The notes: generated from the sequence alone by a model not told the origin. A stretch of 64,000 nucleotides of DNA from Pseudomonas abietaniphila (GCF_900100795.1 NZ_FNCO01000015.1:62001-126000), one strand, 5' to 3'. Positions 8,136 through 17,187 are shown, counted from the first letter of the stretch. Program-made: numbers and translations.

Positions 8136-9635
8136 ATGAAACTGAACAAGCAGAATCTTACCAACCTGGGTGCTGGCATCGCATTGCCGACCTACGCCCT
8201 TGAAGACCGTCGTCAGGGCATCGCCCACATCGGTGTCGGCGGTTTCCACCGCGCGCATCAGGCGTTTTACACAGACGCATTGATGAACACCGGTGAGGGG
8301 CTGGACTGGGCCATCTGTGGCGTCAGTCTGCGCGAGGAAGACCGCGCCAATTTCGAAGCACTGAAGAGCCAGGACTTTCTGTTCACGCTGTTCGAACTGG
8401 GCGATACCCCGGACACCGAAACCCGCATCATCGGTTCCATGAGCCAGATGCTGATGTCCACCGACAATGACCTGGCGCTGATCGACAAGCTCGCCAGCCC
8501 CGAGATTCGTATCGTTTCGCTGACCATCACCGAAGGCGGTTACTGCATCGACGACAGCACCGGCGAGTTCATGAGTCACCTGCCGCAGATCCAGCACGAC
8601 CTGCAGCACCCGGCCACACCGAAAACCGTGTTCGGTTATCTCTGCGCCGCTTTGAGCCGACGCCGCGCCGAAGGCACCCCGGCGTTCACGTTGATGTCCT
8701 GCGATAACCTGCCGCATAACGGCGCCGTGACCCGCAAGGCGCTGCTGGCGTTCGCCAAACAGCGCGATGCCGAATTGCATGACTGGATCGCCGAAAACGT
8801 CAGCTTCCCCAACGCCATGGTCGACCGCATCACACCGATGACCAGCACGGCGCACCGCCTGCAACTGCACGACAAAAAAGGCATCGATGACGCCTGGCCA
8901 GTGGTCTGCGAACCGTTCGTGCAATGGGTGCTGGAGGACACGTTCGTCAACGGCCGCCCTGCCTGGGAAAAAGTCGGCGTGCAGTTCACAGACGACGTGA
9001 CGCCTTACGAAGACATGAAGATCAAGCTGCTCAACGGCAGCCACCTTGCCCTGACGTACCTGGGTGCGTTGAAGGGCTATCGTTTCGTTCACGAAACCAT
9101 GAACGACCCGTTGTTCGTCGACTACATCCGCACCTACATGGACCTGGACGTCACCCCGCAACTGGCGCCGGTTCCGGGCATCGATCTGACCGACTACAAG
9201 CAGACGCTGATCGACCGGTTCTCCAACAAGGCCATCGAAGATCAACTGGAGCGGGTGTGCTCCGACGGCTCGTCGAAGTTTCCCAAGTTCACCGTGCCGA
9301 CCCTCAACCGCTTGATCGTCGACGGCGGCAACATGGACCGCGCCTCGCTGGTGGTCGCGGCCTGGGCCTTGTACCTGCAAGGCAACAAGAACCGCGACTT
9401 CAAGGGCGAGAACGGCGTTGAATACAAGGTCGTCGACCCGCGCGCGGACTTCTGCAAGGCGCTGGTGGCCGATGACGTACTGGTCACGCAACGCCTGTTG
9501 GAGGTCGAAGAAATTTTTGGCGCGGCGATTCCGAAATCCGCTGAATTCGTGGCATCGTTCGAGCACAACCTGAACAGCCTGAAGCAACTGGGCGTCAGCA
9601 AAACCCTGGAAAACCTGTTAGCGAAAACCGTCTGA
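8136..9635 (+). CDS. mtlD: Mannitol 2-dehydrogenase, MtlD
   Basis: The 499-aa polyol-specific long-chain dehydrogenase oxidises D-mannitol to D-fructose (and arabitol or sorbitol to ketoses) with NAD+ in the cytoplasm. The catalytic set established for the P. fluorescens enzyme is present at the same numbers: Asn191 (CDNLPHNG), Lys295, Asn300 and His303 (MKIKLLNGSH). The N-terminal dinucleotide-binding segment HIGVGGFHRAHQAFY is clear. It follows mtlK by 34 bases. Products feed the two kinases encoded next. Confidence 0.95.
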   Translation: MKLNKQNLTNLGAGIALPTYALEDRRQGIAHIGVGGFHRAHQAFYTDALMNTGEGLDWAICGVSLREEDRANFEALKSQDFLFTLFELGDTPDTETRIIGSMSQMLMSTDNDLALIDKLASPEIRIVSLTITEGGYCIDDSTGEFMSHLPQIQHDLQHPATPKTVFGYLCAALSRRRAEGTPAFTLMSCDNLPHNGAVTRKALLAFAKQRDAELHDWIAENVSFPNAMVDRITPMTSTAHRLQLHDKKGIDDAWPVVCEPFVQWVLEDTFVNGRPAWEKVGVQFTDDVTPYEDMKIKLLNGSHLALTYLGALKGYRFVHETMNDPLFVDYIRTYMDLDVTPQLAPVPGIDLTDYKQTLIDRFSNKAIEDQLERVCSDGSSKFPKFTVPTLNRLIVDGGNMDRASLVVAAWALYLQGNKNRDFKGENGVEYKVVDPRADFCKALVADDVLVTQRLLEVEEIFGAAIPKSAEFVASFEHNLNSLKQLGVSKTLENLLAKTV

Positions 9636-9656
9636 GCGCATAGGGAAGAGGTGAAC

Positions 9657-11138
9657 ATGTTTCTTGGCATCGATTGCGGCACCCAGGGCACCAAGGCAAT
9701 CGTCCTTGACGCCGTCAGCGGCAAGGTCCTGGGCGAAGGCTCGGGCGCGCATCACATGATCAGCGGTGCCAACGGGCGCCGCGAGCAGGACGTGCAGGAA
9801 TGGCTCAACGCCTTCGAACAGGCCACCACCGCTGCGCTCGCGCAGGCCGGCATTTCCGGTGCCGAGATTCAGGGCATCGGCGTGTCCGGCCAGCAACACG
9901 GGCTGGTGATGATCGACGAGCTCGGCCATGTGTTGCGCCCGGCCAAACTGTGGTGTGACACCGAGTCGGCACCGGAAAACGACCGGCTGCTGGACTACCT
10001 GGGTGGCGAAGCGGGTTCGCTGGAGCGCCTGGGCATTGCCATCGCGCCGGGCTACACCGTGTCGAAACTGCTCTGGACCAAGGAGCAGTTCCCTGAGCTG
10101 TTTGCGCGTATCGACAAGATCCTGCTGCCTCATGACTTCCTGAATTACTGGCTGACCGGCCGCTGCTGCAGCGAGTTTGGTGATGCTTCGGGCACGGGCT
10201 ATTTCAACGTCCGCACCCGCGAATGGGACCTCGACCTCCTGCGGCACATCGATTCGACAGGCCGGCTGGTCAACGCCTTGCCTCAATTGCTGGAAGCCCA
10301 TGAGGCGGTCGGCACGATTCTGCCGGCGATTGCCGAACGTCTGGGCATCAACCCCAACGCCATTGTGTCCAGCGGCGGCGGCGACAACATGATGGGCGCC
10401 ATCGGCACCGGCAACATCGCCCCGGGATCGATCACCATGAGCCTGGGCTCGTCCGGTACGGTGTATGCGTTTGCCGACGAAGCCAACGTCAGTGCGCAAC
10501 CGTCGGTGGCGACGTTCTGTTCGTCGTCCGGTGGCTGGCTGCCGCTGATCTGCACCATGAACCTGACCAACGCCACCAGCGCCATCCGCGAGCTGTTTGC
10601 CCTGGACATCGGTGCGTTCAATGCCGCGATCGCGTCCTCGCCCATCGGCGCACAAGGCGTACTCATGCTGCCCTTCCTCAACGGCGAGCGTGTGCCCGCC
10701 CTGCCCCACGCCACCGGCAGCATTCTGGGGCTGGACAGCACCAACCTGAATCAGGCCAACCTGTGCCGCGCTGTGGTCGAGGGCACGACCTTCGGGCTGC
10801 GCTACGGCCTGGACCTGCTGCGCGACAGCGGCATCAAAAGCGCCAACATCCGCCTGATCGGCGGCGGCGCCAAGAGCGCGATCTGGCGGCAGATCGTCGC
10901 CGACATCATGGACACCCCGGTCATCTGCACCACGGGCGCCGAAGCCGCGGCACTGGGTGCTGCAATCCAGGCGGCATGGTGTCATTCGCACGCCCAGGGC
11001 ACCGGAGAGTCACTGCACGCCCTGAGTGAACGTTGCGTGAGTCTTGACCCCGAGAGCGAAACCCGTCCGGTGGCCGAGCACGTGGCGGCGTATCAACAGG
11101 TTTATCAGCACTACCGCAATCAATTGCAGGGCGTTTAA
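9657..11138 (+). CDS. mtlY: Xylulokinase, MtlY
   Basis: This FGGY-family carbohydrate kinase (493 aa from ATG 9657) has the N-terminal phosphate-binding loop FLGIDCGTQGTKAI, the substrate segment GQQHGLVM, LPHDFLNYWLTG and the C-terminal nucleotide-binding GGGAKSAIWRQI. It phosphorylates D-xylulose, the MtlD product of D-arabitol. GTG at 9651 is an alternative start, but AGAGG lies five bases before the ATG at 9657. The gap after mtlD is 21 bases. Confidence 0.92.
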   Translation: MFLGIDCGTQGTKAIVLDAVSGKVLGEGSGAHHMISGANGRREQDVQEWLNAFEQATTAALAQAGISGAEIQGIGVSGQQHGLVMIDELGHVLRPAKLWCDTESAPENDRLLDYLGGEAGSLERLGIAIAPGYTVSKLLWTKEQFPELFARIDKILLPHDFLNYWLTGRCCSEFGDASGTGYFNVRTREWDLDLLRHIDSTGRLVNALPQLLEAHEAVGTILPAIAERLGINPNAIVSSGGGDNMMGAIGTGNIAPGSITMSLGSSGTVYAFADEANVSAQPSVATFCSSSGGWLPLICTMNLTNATSAIRELFALDIGAFNAAIASSPIGAQGVLMLPFLNGERVPALPHATGSILGLDSTNLNQANLCRAVVEGTTFGLRYGLDLLRDSGIKSANIRLIGGGAKSAIWRQIVADIMDTPVICTTGAEAAALGAAIQAAWCHSHAQGTGESLHALSERCVSLDPESETRPVAEHVAAYQQVYQHYRNQLQGV

Positions 11139-11161
11139 CGAACGCCCTTTATGGAGCACCT

Positions 11162-12103
11162 ATGTACCTGGTTTGTGGCGAAGCACTGTTCGACTTTTTC
11201 AGTCAGCCGGACGTCGATGCAAAGAGCAACCGCATCGGCTACCAGGCCGTCGCGGGCGGCTCACCCTTCAATGTTGCCGTGGGCCTTCGCCGGCTGGGCG
11301 TGGAAGCCGGTTTCTTTGCCGGACTGTCCACCGACTATCTGGGCAAGCGTCTGGCGACCGTGCTCGAAGAAGAAGGCGTGCGTGGCGACTTCCTCATTCA
11401 CTTCGACGCCCCGACGACGCTGTCGATGGTCGCCGTGGGTGCCGATGGCTCGCCGCAGTACAGCTTCCGTGGCGAAAGTTGCGCCGACCGGCTGCTGACC
11501 GTGGAGCACCTCCCTGTCCTGGACGCCAGCGTGCGCGGCCTGCATGTCGGTTCGTTCTCGCTGGTGGTGCAGCCGGTGGCCGATGCCCTGCTCACGCTGG
11601 TGCGACGCGAAAGCGGCAAACGCCTGATCACCTTCGACCCCAACGTACGCCTGAATCCGGCACCGAGCATCGAACTGTGGCGCAGTCAGGTGGCGAAATT
11701 CGCCGAGCAGGCGCACCTGATCAAAGTCAGCGATGAGGACCTGCACCTGCTGTACCCCGACATCGACGCCGAAACCGTCGCCAAGGGCTGGCTCAAGAAC
11801 AATTGCCAGTTGGTGATCATGACCCGGGGTCGTCAGGGTGCGACGGTTTTCACCCGCGAGTTGGGCACCTGGTCCGTCCCGGCCCGCGAAGTGAAAACCG
11901 CCGACACTGTGGGCGCCGGCGATACCTTTCAGGCGGCGCTGATCACGTTCCTCACCGAGCGTGGACTTGACACCCCGGCCAGCCTGCCGTCGCTGGACCG
12001 CGAGACGCTGACACAGATGCTGGACTTTGCCGTGGCGGCCGCTGCGGTGACCTGCACACGGGTGGGACCGGATCTGCCGTATCGCGATCAGGTGGTTCTA
12101 TAA
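11162..12103 (+). CDS. mtlZ: Fructokinase (PfkB family), MtlZ
   Basis: This 313-aa ribokinase-superfamily enzyme has the substrate motif AVAGGSPFNVAVGLRRLG near the N-terminus, TFDPNVRLNP, and the C-terminal signature DTVGAGDTFQAAL that carries the catalytic Asp and anion hole. It phosphorylates fructose from mannitol or sorbitol oxidation to fructose-6-phosphate. It is the last gene of the mtl operon. The start ATG follows GGAG by six bases. The convergent HxlR gene ends 79 bases away. Confidence 0.93.
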   Translation: MYLVCGEALFDFFSQPDVDAKSNRIGYQAVAGGSPFNVAVGLRRLGVEAGFFAGLSTDYLGKRLATVLEEEGVRGDFLIHFDAPTTLSMVAVGADGSPQYSFRGESCADRLLTVEHLPVLDASVRGLHVGSFSLVVQPVADALLTLVRRESGKRLITFDPNVRLNPAPSIELWRSQVAKFAEQAHLIKVSDEDLHLLYPDIDAETVAKGWLKNNCQLVIMTRGRQGATVFTRELGTWSVPAREVKTADTVGAGDTFQAALITFLTERGLDTPASLPSLDRETLTQMLDFAVAAAAVTCTRVGPDLPYRDQVVL

Positions 12104-12145
12104 AATCATGCGCGCGGATGTCGTAAGGTCGTCGTGATAGCGAAA

Positions 12146-12160
12146 GGCTGCAAAACAGCC
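12146..12160. terminator. Weak hairpin between convergent mtlZ and the HxlR gene
   Basis: GGCTG-CAAAA-CAGCC is a short stem in the 78-base convergent gap. Minus-strand reading gives a following TTT. It is only five pairs, so it is a tentative terminator for the HxlR gene. Confidence 0.3.
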
Positions 12161-12181
12161 GCCGTCGATCTCGCTGCGACG

Positions 12182-12604
12182 TTATGAGTCTTCAGCCGCC
12201 GTCGTCGTGCGGGCTTGCCGTGCGTCCATGATGCGCGGCAGGTTCTGTTCGATCCAGGTGGTCAAGCCGTTCACCTGCATTGCCACTTCTTCACCCAGCG
12301 GTGTGAGCCGGTATTCGACGTGAGGCGGGACCACCGGCAGCGCTTTGCGATCAACGAACCCGTCCTGTTCAAGGCTTTGCAGGGTTTGCGAGAGCATCTT
12401 TTCGCTGACCCCGCCGATCTTGCGTCGCAGTTCACTGAAGCGGTGCATGCCATCGAGCAACACCACCAACACCAACACGCCCCACCGGCTGCAGACATGG
12501 TTGAGGACTTCCCGCGAGGGGCAATCGCGCGCCAGGATTTCGCCCATGCGAATGCGCTCAAGCAGCGAAACATTCTCCGCCGACGGGCTGGAAATATCGT
12601 TCAT
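12182..12604 (-). CDS. HxlR-family transcriptional regulator
   Basis: The 140-aa winged-helix protein has the HxlR core: VLNHVCSRWGVLVLVVLLDGMHRFSELRRKIGGVSEKMLSQTLQSLEQDGFVDR, then PHVEYRLTPLG. Family members often repress a divergent oxidoreductase gene and respond to quinones or aldehydes, often through a Cys. A Cys lies just before the domain (ARDCPS) and another in NHVCSRW. It is divergent from the QorB-like gene with 84 bases between starts, the same layout as E. coli ytfH/ytfG. It is probably the repressor of that gene. Confidence 0.9.
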   Translation of the reverse strand: MNDISSPSAENVSLLERIRMGEILARDCPSREVLNHVCSRWGVLVLVVLLDGMHRFSELRRKIGGVSEKMLSQTLQSLEQDGFVDRKALPVVPPHVEYRLTPLGEEVAMQVNGLTTWIEQNLPRIMDARQARTTTAAEDS

Positions 12605-12688
12605 GACACTTACCTTTTTGTGCGTACTTACGAAAGGTTAGCATGATGTCTATGCTGATCGCACATTCATTGTCTGCAGGAAATCATC
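12605..12688. promoter_or_regulatory. Divergent promoter/operator region, HxlR gene / qorB-like gene
   Basis: The 84-base gap contains two ACTTAC direct repeats (12608-12613 and 12626-12631) and a loose inverted pair ACCTTT (12612-12617) / AAAGGT (12633-12638). These are candidate HxlR-binding half-sites covering both start regions. No unambiguous -35/-10 pair is seen. Confidence 0.35.
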
Positions 12689-13546
12689 ATGATTGTCGTT
12701 ACCGGTGCATCGGGCCAGCTTGGCCGCCTCGTCATTGATCGACTGCTGCAAAAAATCCCTGCGTCAGAGATTGTCGCAGCGGTGCGCAGCCCTGAAAAAG
12801 CGGCAGATCTGGCGGCCAAGGGCGTACAGGTCCGCCAGGCCGATTACGCACAACCCGCCACGCTGGAGGCCGCATTTGCGGGCGCGAAAAAGATTCTGTT
12901 GATTTCATCCAGCGAAGTCGGCCAGCGCGTCGCTCAACATCAGGCCGTGATCGACGCGGCGCAGCGCGCCGGGGTTGAACTGCTGGCATACACCAGCGTG
13001 CTGCACGCCGACACGTCACAGTTGGGGTTGGCCGAAGAGCACCGCCAGACCGAAGTGGCGCTCGCCGCCTCCGGCGTCCCAGGCGTGGTGTTGCGCAACG
13101 GCTGGTACCACGAAAACTACACCGCTGGCATTGCGGGAGACCTGGCCCACGGCGCGCATTTCGGCAGCGCTGGCGACGGGCGAATCAGTTCGGCGGCGCG
13201 CGCTGACTATGCCGACGCAGCGGTGGCCGTATTGACCTCCCGTGACGATCAGGTCGGCCGTGTCTATGAGCTCGCCGGCGACGAATCCTACAGCCTTGCG
13301 GAGTTCGCAGCGCAGGTGAGTCGTCAATCAGGCAAACCGGTGGTCTACACCGATCTGCCGGAGGCTGGCTACAAGGCAGCGCTGTTGCAGGCCGGTCTGC
13401 CGGAGTTCGTGGCGCAGTTGCTGGCTAATTCCGATACGGCAGCGGCCAAGGGCGCGTTGTTCGACGACGGGCGCCAGTTGAGCAAACTGCTCGGCCGGGC
13501 GACGACACCGTTGGCCGTGAGCGTGGCCGCCGCTTTGCAGAGCTGA
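12689..13546 (+). CDS. NAD(P)H:quinone oxidoreductase-like SDR (QorB/YtfG, NmrA-like)
   Basis: The 285-aa atypical SDR starts with the Rossmann motif IVVTGASGQLGRLVIDRLL (GxxGxxG) and continues with ILLISSSEVGQRVAQHQAVIDAA and VVLRNGWYHENYT, close to E. coli QorB. Such proteins reduce quinones with NADPH or sense NADPH/NADP. An AGGAA Shine-Dalgarno lies before the ATG. The divergent HxlR regulator supports a role in quinone or electrophile defence. Substrate is not determined by sequence. Confidence 0.85.
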   Translation: MIVVTGASGQLGRLVIDRLLQKIPASEIVAAVRSPEKAADLAAKGVQVRQADYAQPATLEAAFAGAKKILLISSSEVGQRVAQHQAVIDAAQRAGVELLAYTSVLHADTSQLGLAEEHRQTEVALAASGVPGVVLRNGWYHENYTAGIAGDLAHGAHFGSAGDGRISSAARADYADAAVAVLTSRDDQVGRVYELAGDESYSLAEFAAQVSRQSGKPVVYTDLPEAGYKAALLQAGLPEFVAQLLANSDTAAAKGALFDDGRQLSKLLGRATTPLAVSVAAALQS

Positions 13547-13553
13547 TACCTGC

Positions 13554-13666
13554 CCTGTGGGGCGAAGTCATTCGCAGGAGCGTGCAGGCGAGTTCGCAGG
13601 AGCGTGCAGGCGAGAAAGACGGGCCAGATTCACCACCGTTTCGCGAATGAATTCGCTCCCGCAGGG
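13554..13666. repeat. REPIN (GAATTCATTCGCGA class) with an internal 22-bp tandem duplication
   Basis: The right arm (13640-13665) reads TTCGCGAATGAATTCGCTCC and beyond. The left arm (about 13554-13580) is a degraded inverted copy. Between them a 22-bp unit starting TTCGCAGGAGCG is repeated twice in perfect tandem (13571-13592 and 13593-13614), apparently a local duplication of the left REP end. The rest of the 221-base gap before the next gene holds nothing else I can name. Confidence 0.75.
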
Positions 13667-13767
13667 TCATGTGTGCCTGCGACACCGTTGTAAACCACGG
13701 AATGATTCACGCCTGACAAGGTCGGAGGTAGTGAACAGCGCATTACGCACTGGATAAGGAGCTTCGA

Positions 13768-14076
13768 ATGAAAAACAAATCGCTCATCGCCGGTCTGACG
13801 ATTCTGGGCTGTGTTTCACTCGCCAGTTTCGCGGTGCAGGCCGAAGACGCACCTGCGCAGACTGTTCAATCCTCCAAGGACAACCTGCGCGATCTCGAGA
13901 AGGGTGACCGCGCGCCGGAAAAATTCCAGCGCCCTGACGCCGCCATCAAGGACTGGAAGGCCAAAGGTCTGAAAGAGCCTTCCAAGCAAAGCCAATGGGT
14001 GCGCATCAACGATAAGTATGTCGAAGTGCAAACTACCAACGGCCAGATCACCGACATCACCCCCGTCAAGAAATGA
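13768..14076 (+). CDS. RcnB-family periplasmic protein
   Basis: This 102-aa exported protein has a signal peptide ending near VQA-EDA (residue 25), then a domain with the RcnB pattern: EKGDRAPEKFQRPDAAIKDW, KAKGLKEPSKQSQWVRINDKYVEV and QTTNGQITDI. E. coli RcnB modulates nickel/cobalt efflux in the periplasm. Many pseudomonad paralogs have no known function and no rcnA nearby, as here. AAGGAG sits six bases before the ATG. It is a single-gene unit closed by a strong terminator. Confidence 0.8.
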   Translation: MKNKSLIAGLTILGCVSLASFAVQAEDAPAQTVQSSKDNLRDLEKGDRAPEKFQRPDAAIKDWKAKGLKEPSKQSQWVRINDKYVEVQTTNGQITDITPVKK

Positions 14077-14083
14077 GCCTTCT

Positions 14084-14118
14084 GGGTGCCCGATATCACT
14101 CGGGCACCCTTCCTGCTT
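14084..14118 (+). terminator. Rho-independent terminator after the RcnB-like gene
   Basis: GGGTGCCCGA (14084-14093) pairs perfectly with TCGGGCACCC (14100-14109) around a 6-nt loop. It is followed by a T-rich TTCCTGCTTCTT and lies 8 bases past the stop. Confidence 0.75.
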
Positions 14119-14264
14119 CTTACGCCGAGCGCTCTGGACCAAGCCTCCGCGCCAATAAAATCGACGCCTATCAGGCAAGAAAGGTTGGACGCTAACGATT
14201 TCCGACCTTAATCTTTGCCGCTTGTTTCAGCGTGTTGCCGTCAAACACCAAGGGCCGAGATCCG

Positions 14265-15194
14265 ATGTCATCCGTTTTAAACGTCCTATTGCCGATCTTT
14301 GCCTTGATTCTGGTCGGTTACCTCTGCCGTCGCACCAACCGTCTGGGCCCGACTGCCGCGTCTGAGATTAACCGGATGGTGGTCTGGTTGTGCCTGCCCG
14401 CCTTGCTGTTCACGGCAACCGCAACCGCCACTTGGGAACAGATCTGGCACCCCGGGTTCGTGGCGGTGTTCACCCTTTCCACAATGGCGATGTTCGTCAT
14501 CACCCTGCTCATCCGGCGCAAGAAAGCCGGGCACTTTGCCGACGCCAGCATTGACGCACTCAGCGCTTCCTACGCCAACACGGGCTACATCGGCATCCCG
14601 CTGTGTGTGATGGTGCTGGGGCACAATGGCCTCGAACCGGCCTTGATCGCCTCGCTGCTGGTGGTCTGCGTGCTGTTCGGCATTGCGCTGGTGTGCATCG
14701 AGATCGGCTTGCAAAGCGAAGCGCAGGTGCATCGCATCGTCCTCAAAGTGCTGAAGGCGCTGGCGAAGAATCCGCTGGTGGTGTCGCCTATTCTCGGCGC
14801 GTGCTGGGCCTCGACCGGCATCCCGCTGCCCGGGGCACTGGACAAGTTTCTCAGCCTTTTAGGTGCGGCAACGACGCCGTGCGCGCTGATTTCCCTCGGC
14901 CTTTTTCTGGCCCACAAACACCAAGGCCCGCGCCATGGCACGAGCCTGTTGGTGCTGATCAAGTTGATCGCCCATCCCCTGCTGACCTGGGTCCTGGCGT
15001 TTCACGTTTTTCACCTGCCGCCATTGTGGGCCAATTCCGCGCTGCTGCTCAGCGCGCTGCCCACCGGGACCGGCCCTTTCATGTTGGCCGAATACTACAA
15101 GCGCGAAGCGTCGGTGGTGTCCAGTACGATCCTGATCTCAACCCTGGGCTCGCTGGTGACCTTGTCGTTGTGCATCTATTACATCAACGGCTAG
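14265..15194 (+). CDS. AEC (auxin efflux carrier) family transporter
   Basis: This 309-aa inner-membrane protein has about ten hydrophobic segments in two five-helix repeats. Motifs include LPIFALILVGYLCRR, RMVVWLCLPALLFTATA, SASYANTGYIGIPL and the C-terminal half with PTGTGPFMLAEYYKRE. AEC family members export or import organic anions such as malate or malonate. The ATG at 14265 is preferred over a longer TTG start at 14232. It stands alone, so its substrate cannot be guessed. Confidence 0.85.
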   Translation: MSSVLNVLLPIFALILVGYLCRRTNRLGPTAASEINRMVVWLCLPALLFTATATATWEQIWHPGFVAVFTLSTMAMFVITLLIRRKKAGHFADASIDALSASYANTGYIGIPLCVMVLGHNGLEPALIASLLVVCVLFGIALVCIEIGLQSEAQVHRIVLKVLKALAKNPLVVSPILGACWASTGIPLPGALDKFLSLLGAATTPCALISLGLFLAHKHQGPRHGTSLLVLIKLIAHPLLTWVLAFHVFHLPPLWANSALLLSALPTGTGPFMLAEYYKREASVVSSTILISTLGSLVTLSLCIYYING

Positions 15195-15233
15195 ACCTCA
15201 GCCGTCCCCACGCGAGACGAAATTGCCGTCAGC

Positions 15234-15992
15234 TCACACGAACATCCCGCCAGACGCCTCGATGCGCTGCGCCGTGATCCAGCGCCCGCCGTCGCTCAGC
15301 AGCATCGCAATCGCCGCTCCGATGTCATCAGGCAAACCGGCGCGTTTCATCGCGGTGTTCGCGGCCACCCAGGCGTTGACGTCTTTGTTATCGCGCACGG
15401 TGCCGCCGCCGAAATCGGTCTCGATGGCGCCAGGGGCCAATGCGTTCACCGTAATGCCTCGAGGACCCAGCTCGTTGGCCAAATAACGTGTCCAGACCTC
15501 AACAGCGCCTTTCATCGAGGCGTAGGCGGCGTAGCCGATTGGCGAGAAGCGCGCCAGACCCGACGACAGGTTAACGATGCGACCGCTATCGGCGATCAGT
15601 GGCAGCAGTTTCTGGGTCAGGAAGAACGGGCCTTTGAAGTGCACGTTCATCAACTGATCGAACTGCGCCTCGGTGGTTTCAGCACAACTGGCGTACAGGC
15701 CGATACCCGCGTTGTTCACCAGGTAGTCAAAACGTTCCGCTTTGAAATAACCACTGAGCAGCGCCGACACCTGCGTTGCAAAGGTCTCGAACCCACCGCT
15801 GTCGCCAACGTCCAGTTGCAGCATCCTGGCCTTGCCGCCCAGCGCCTCAATCTCGGCGACAACGCTGCGCGCTTCGTCTTCACGGCTGCGGTAGGTGCCA
15901 ATGATGTCGATGCCCTGTCTGGCCAAATGCAGCGCGGTGCTCTTGCCCAGGCCACGGCTGGCGCCAGTGATAATCGCGATCTTGTTGCTCAT
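15234..15992 (-). CDS. SDR-family NAD(P)-dependent oxidoreductase
   Basis: This 252-aa classical SDR has the cofactor motif IITGASRGLGKSTA, the NNAG motif (DYLVNNAGIG), catalytic Ser (IVNLSSGLARF) and YxxxK (YAAYASMKGAV). It ends with a substrate-lid region IEASGGMFV. The Arg in the first motif suggests NADPH. GAGGA lies seven bases before the start. It is divergent from a LysR regulator 124 bases away that likely controls it. The substrate is unknown. Confidence 0.9.
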   Translation of the reverse strand: MSNKIAIITGASRGLGKSTALHLARQGIDIIGTYRSREDEARSVVAEIEALGGKARMLQLDVGDSGGFETFATQVSALLSGYFKAERFDYLVNNAGIGLYASCAETTEAQFDQLMNVHFKGPFFLTQKLLPLIADSGRIVNLSSGLARFSPIGYAAYASMKGAVEVWTRYLANELGPRGITVNALAPGAIETDFGGGTVRDNKDVNAWVAANTAMKRAGLPDDIGAAIAMLLSDGGRWITAQRIEASGGMFV

Positions 15993-16116
15993 CGGTGTTT
16001 CCTCGATTGGCTGTGTTCAGTCAGTGAGGAGCAGAGTATTGTTCGATCGGGCTTTGATAAACGCCCATCCAACGAAATGACTGATCGTCAGTGACGAACA
16101 ATCGAGGGTGATGCCG
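15993..16116. promoter_or_regulatory. Divergent control region, SDR / LysR
   Basis: The gap has an inverted pair ATTGTTCG (16038-16045) / CGAACAAT (16095-16102) and, just inside the second arm, ACTGA-TCG-TCAGT (16080-16092). Widely spaced plus compact palindromes between a LysR gene and its neighbour suit LysR recognition and activation sites. Confidence 0.4.
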
Positions 16117-17022
16117 ATGAACAAACTCGAACTGCTGAAGACCTTCGTTCGCGTGGCCGAGCTTTCAAGCTTCACCTTGGCCAGTGACGCACTCGGCCTG
16201 CCCCGCTCCAGTGTGTCCGAGCAGATTCGTGCCCTTGAGCAACTGATGAATACACGCCTGTTGCTGCGCACCACCCGCAAGGTGCAAACCACCCCGGACG
16301 GTCAGGTGCTGTATGAGCGCAGCAAAGACCTGCTGGCGCAGATGGACGAAGTCGAAAGCCTGTTTCGCCAGGACAATGCGGCGCTCAGCGGGCGCCTGCG
16401 GGTCGACATGCCCACTGCCATGGCACGCAGGCTGGTGCTGCCACGCCTGAGGGAGTTCATCGACCGGCATCCCCTCATTGAAATGGAAATCAGCAGCACC
16501 GACCGCCGCGTCGACCTCGTGCGCGAGGGCTTCGATTGCGTCATACGCGTGGGCGAGCTGCCTGACACCTCGTTGGTCGCGCGCAACGTCGGCCACTTCA
16601 ACATGATCAATTGCGTCAGCGCAGGCTACGCCGAGCGTTATGGCGTGCCACACACGCTGGAAGACCTGCAGCAGCACCTGTTGATCGATTACGTCAGCGC
16701 CTTCGGCGCAGGCAACGCGATGTTCGAATACCACCGCGACGGCAAGGACCATCGCATCGCCATGCCCAGCAGCGTCAAGGTGAACAACGTTGAAGCCTAC
16801 GAAGCCGCCTGCCTCGGCGGACTGGGCATCGTCCAGTCGCCGCTTTTGTCCAAGGAACATCAACTGCAACGTGGCGGCCTGGTAGAGATTCTGCCCGACT
16901 ACAAGCCGGCGCCGATGCCCGTCTCGCTGCTCTATGCCCACCGCCGCCACTTGCCGCAACGTTGCCGGGTGTTCATGGACTGGATGGAAGGCCTGTTGGT
17001 GGAATATGGCGTGGTGCGGTGA
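16117..17022 (+). CDS. LysR-family transcriptional regulator
   Basis: The N-terminal winged helix MNKLELLKTFVRVAELSSFTLASDALGLPRSSVSEQIRALEQ is followed by a periplasmic-binding-like effector domain with RVDMPTAMARRLVLPRL and DRRVDLVREGFDCVIRVGEL, the CrgA/YafC-like subgroup. The ATG at 16117 lies 9 bases after GAGG. Upstream in-frame starts at 16108 and 16111 are possible. It probably regulates the divergent SDR. The effector is unknown. Confidence 0.9.
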   Translation: MNKLELLKTFVRVAELSSFTLASDALGLPRSSVSEQIRALEQLMNTRLLLRTTRKVQTTPDGQVLYERSKDLLAQMDEVESLFRQDNAALSGRLRVDMPTAMARRLVLPRLREFIDRHPLIEMEISSTDRRVDLVREGFDCVIRVGELPDTSLVARNVGHFNMINCVSAGYAERYGVPHTLEDLQQHLLIDYVSAFGAGNAMFEYHRDGKDHRIAMPSSVKVNNVEAYEAACLGGLGIVQSPLLSKEHQLQRGGLVEILPDYKPAPMPVSLLYAHRRHLPQRCRVFMDWMEGLLVEYGVVR

Positions 17023-17080
17023 TCGTTTCGGCGCAGCCATGCGTCGCTGAAAACTTTTTCAAAAATATTTATGTCTGGCT

Positions 17081-17106
17081 GTAACCGTCTTCGTTTCTCC
17101 AGCGAA
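17081..17106 (+). promoter_or_regulatory. ECF sigma-factor (SigF-type) promoter of the bufferin operon
   Basis: GTAACC (17081-17086) and CGAA (17103-17106) are spaced by exactly 16 bp. This fits the GTAACC-N16-CGAA consensus of Caulobacter SigF promoters, which drive bufferin operons there. The site is about 80 bases upstream of bufA, and no sigF homolog is encoded within the window, so the factor would act in trans. Confidence 0.6.
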
Positions 17107-17187
17107 CTACCTTTCGGATCAGATGCACAGCGTCACTTAAACGCCGGTGCTGCGACCACCCTCAATCAAGGTAATTGGAGAAACAAC

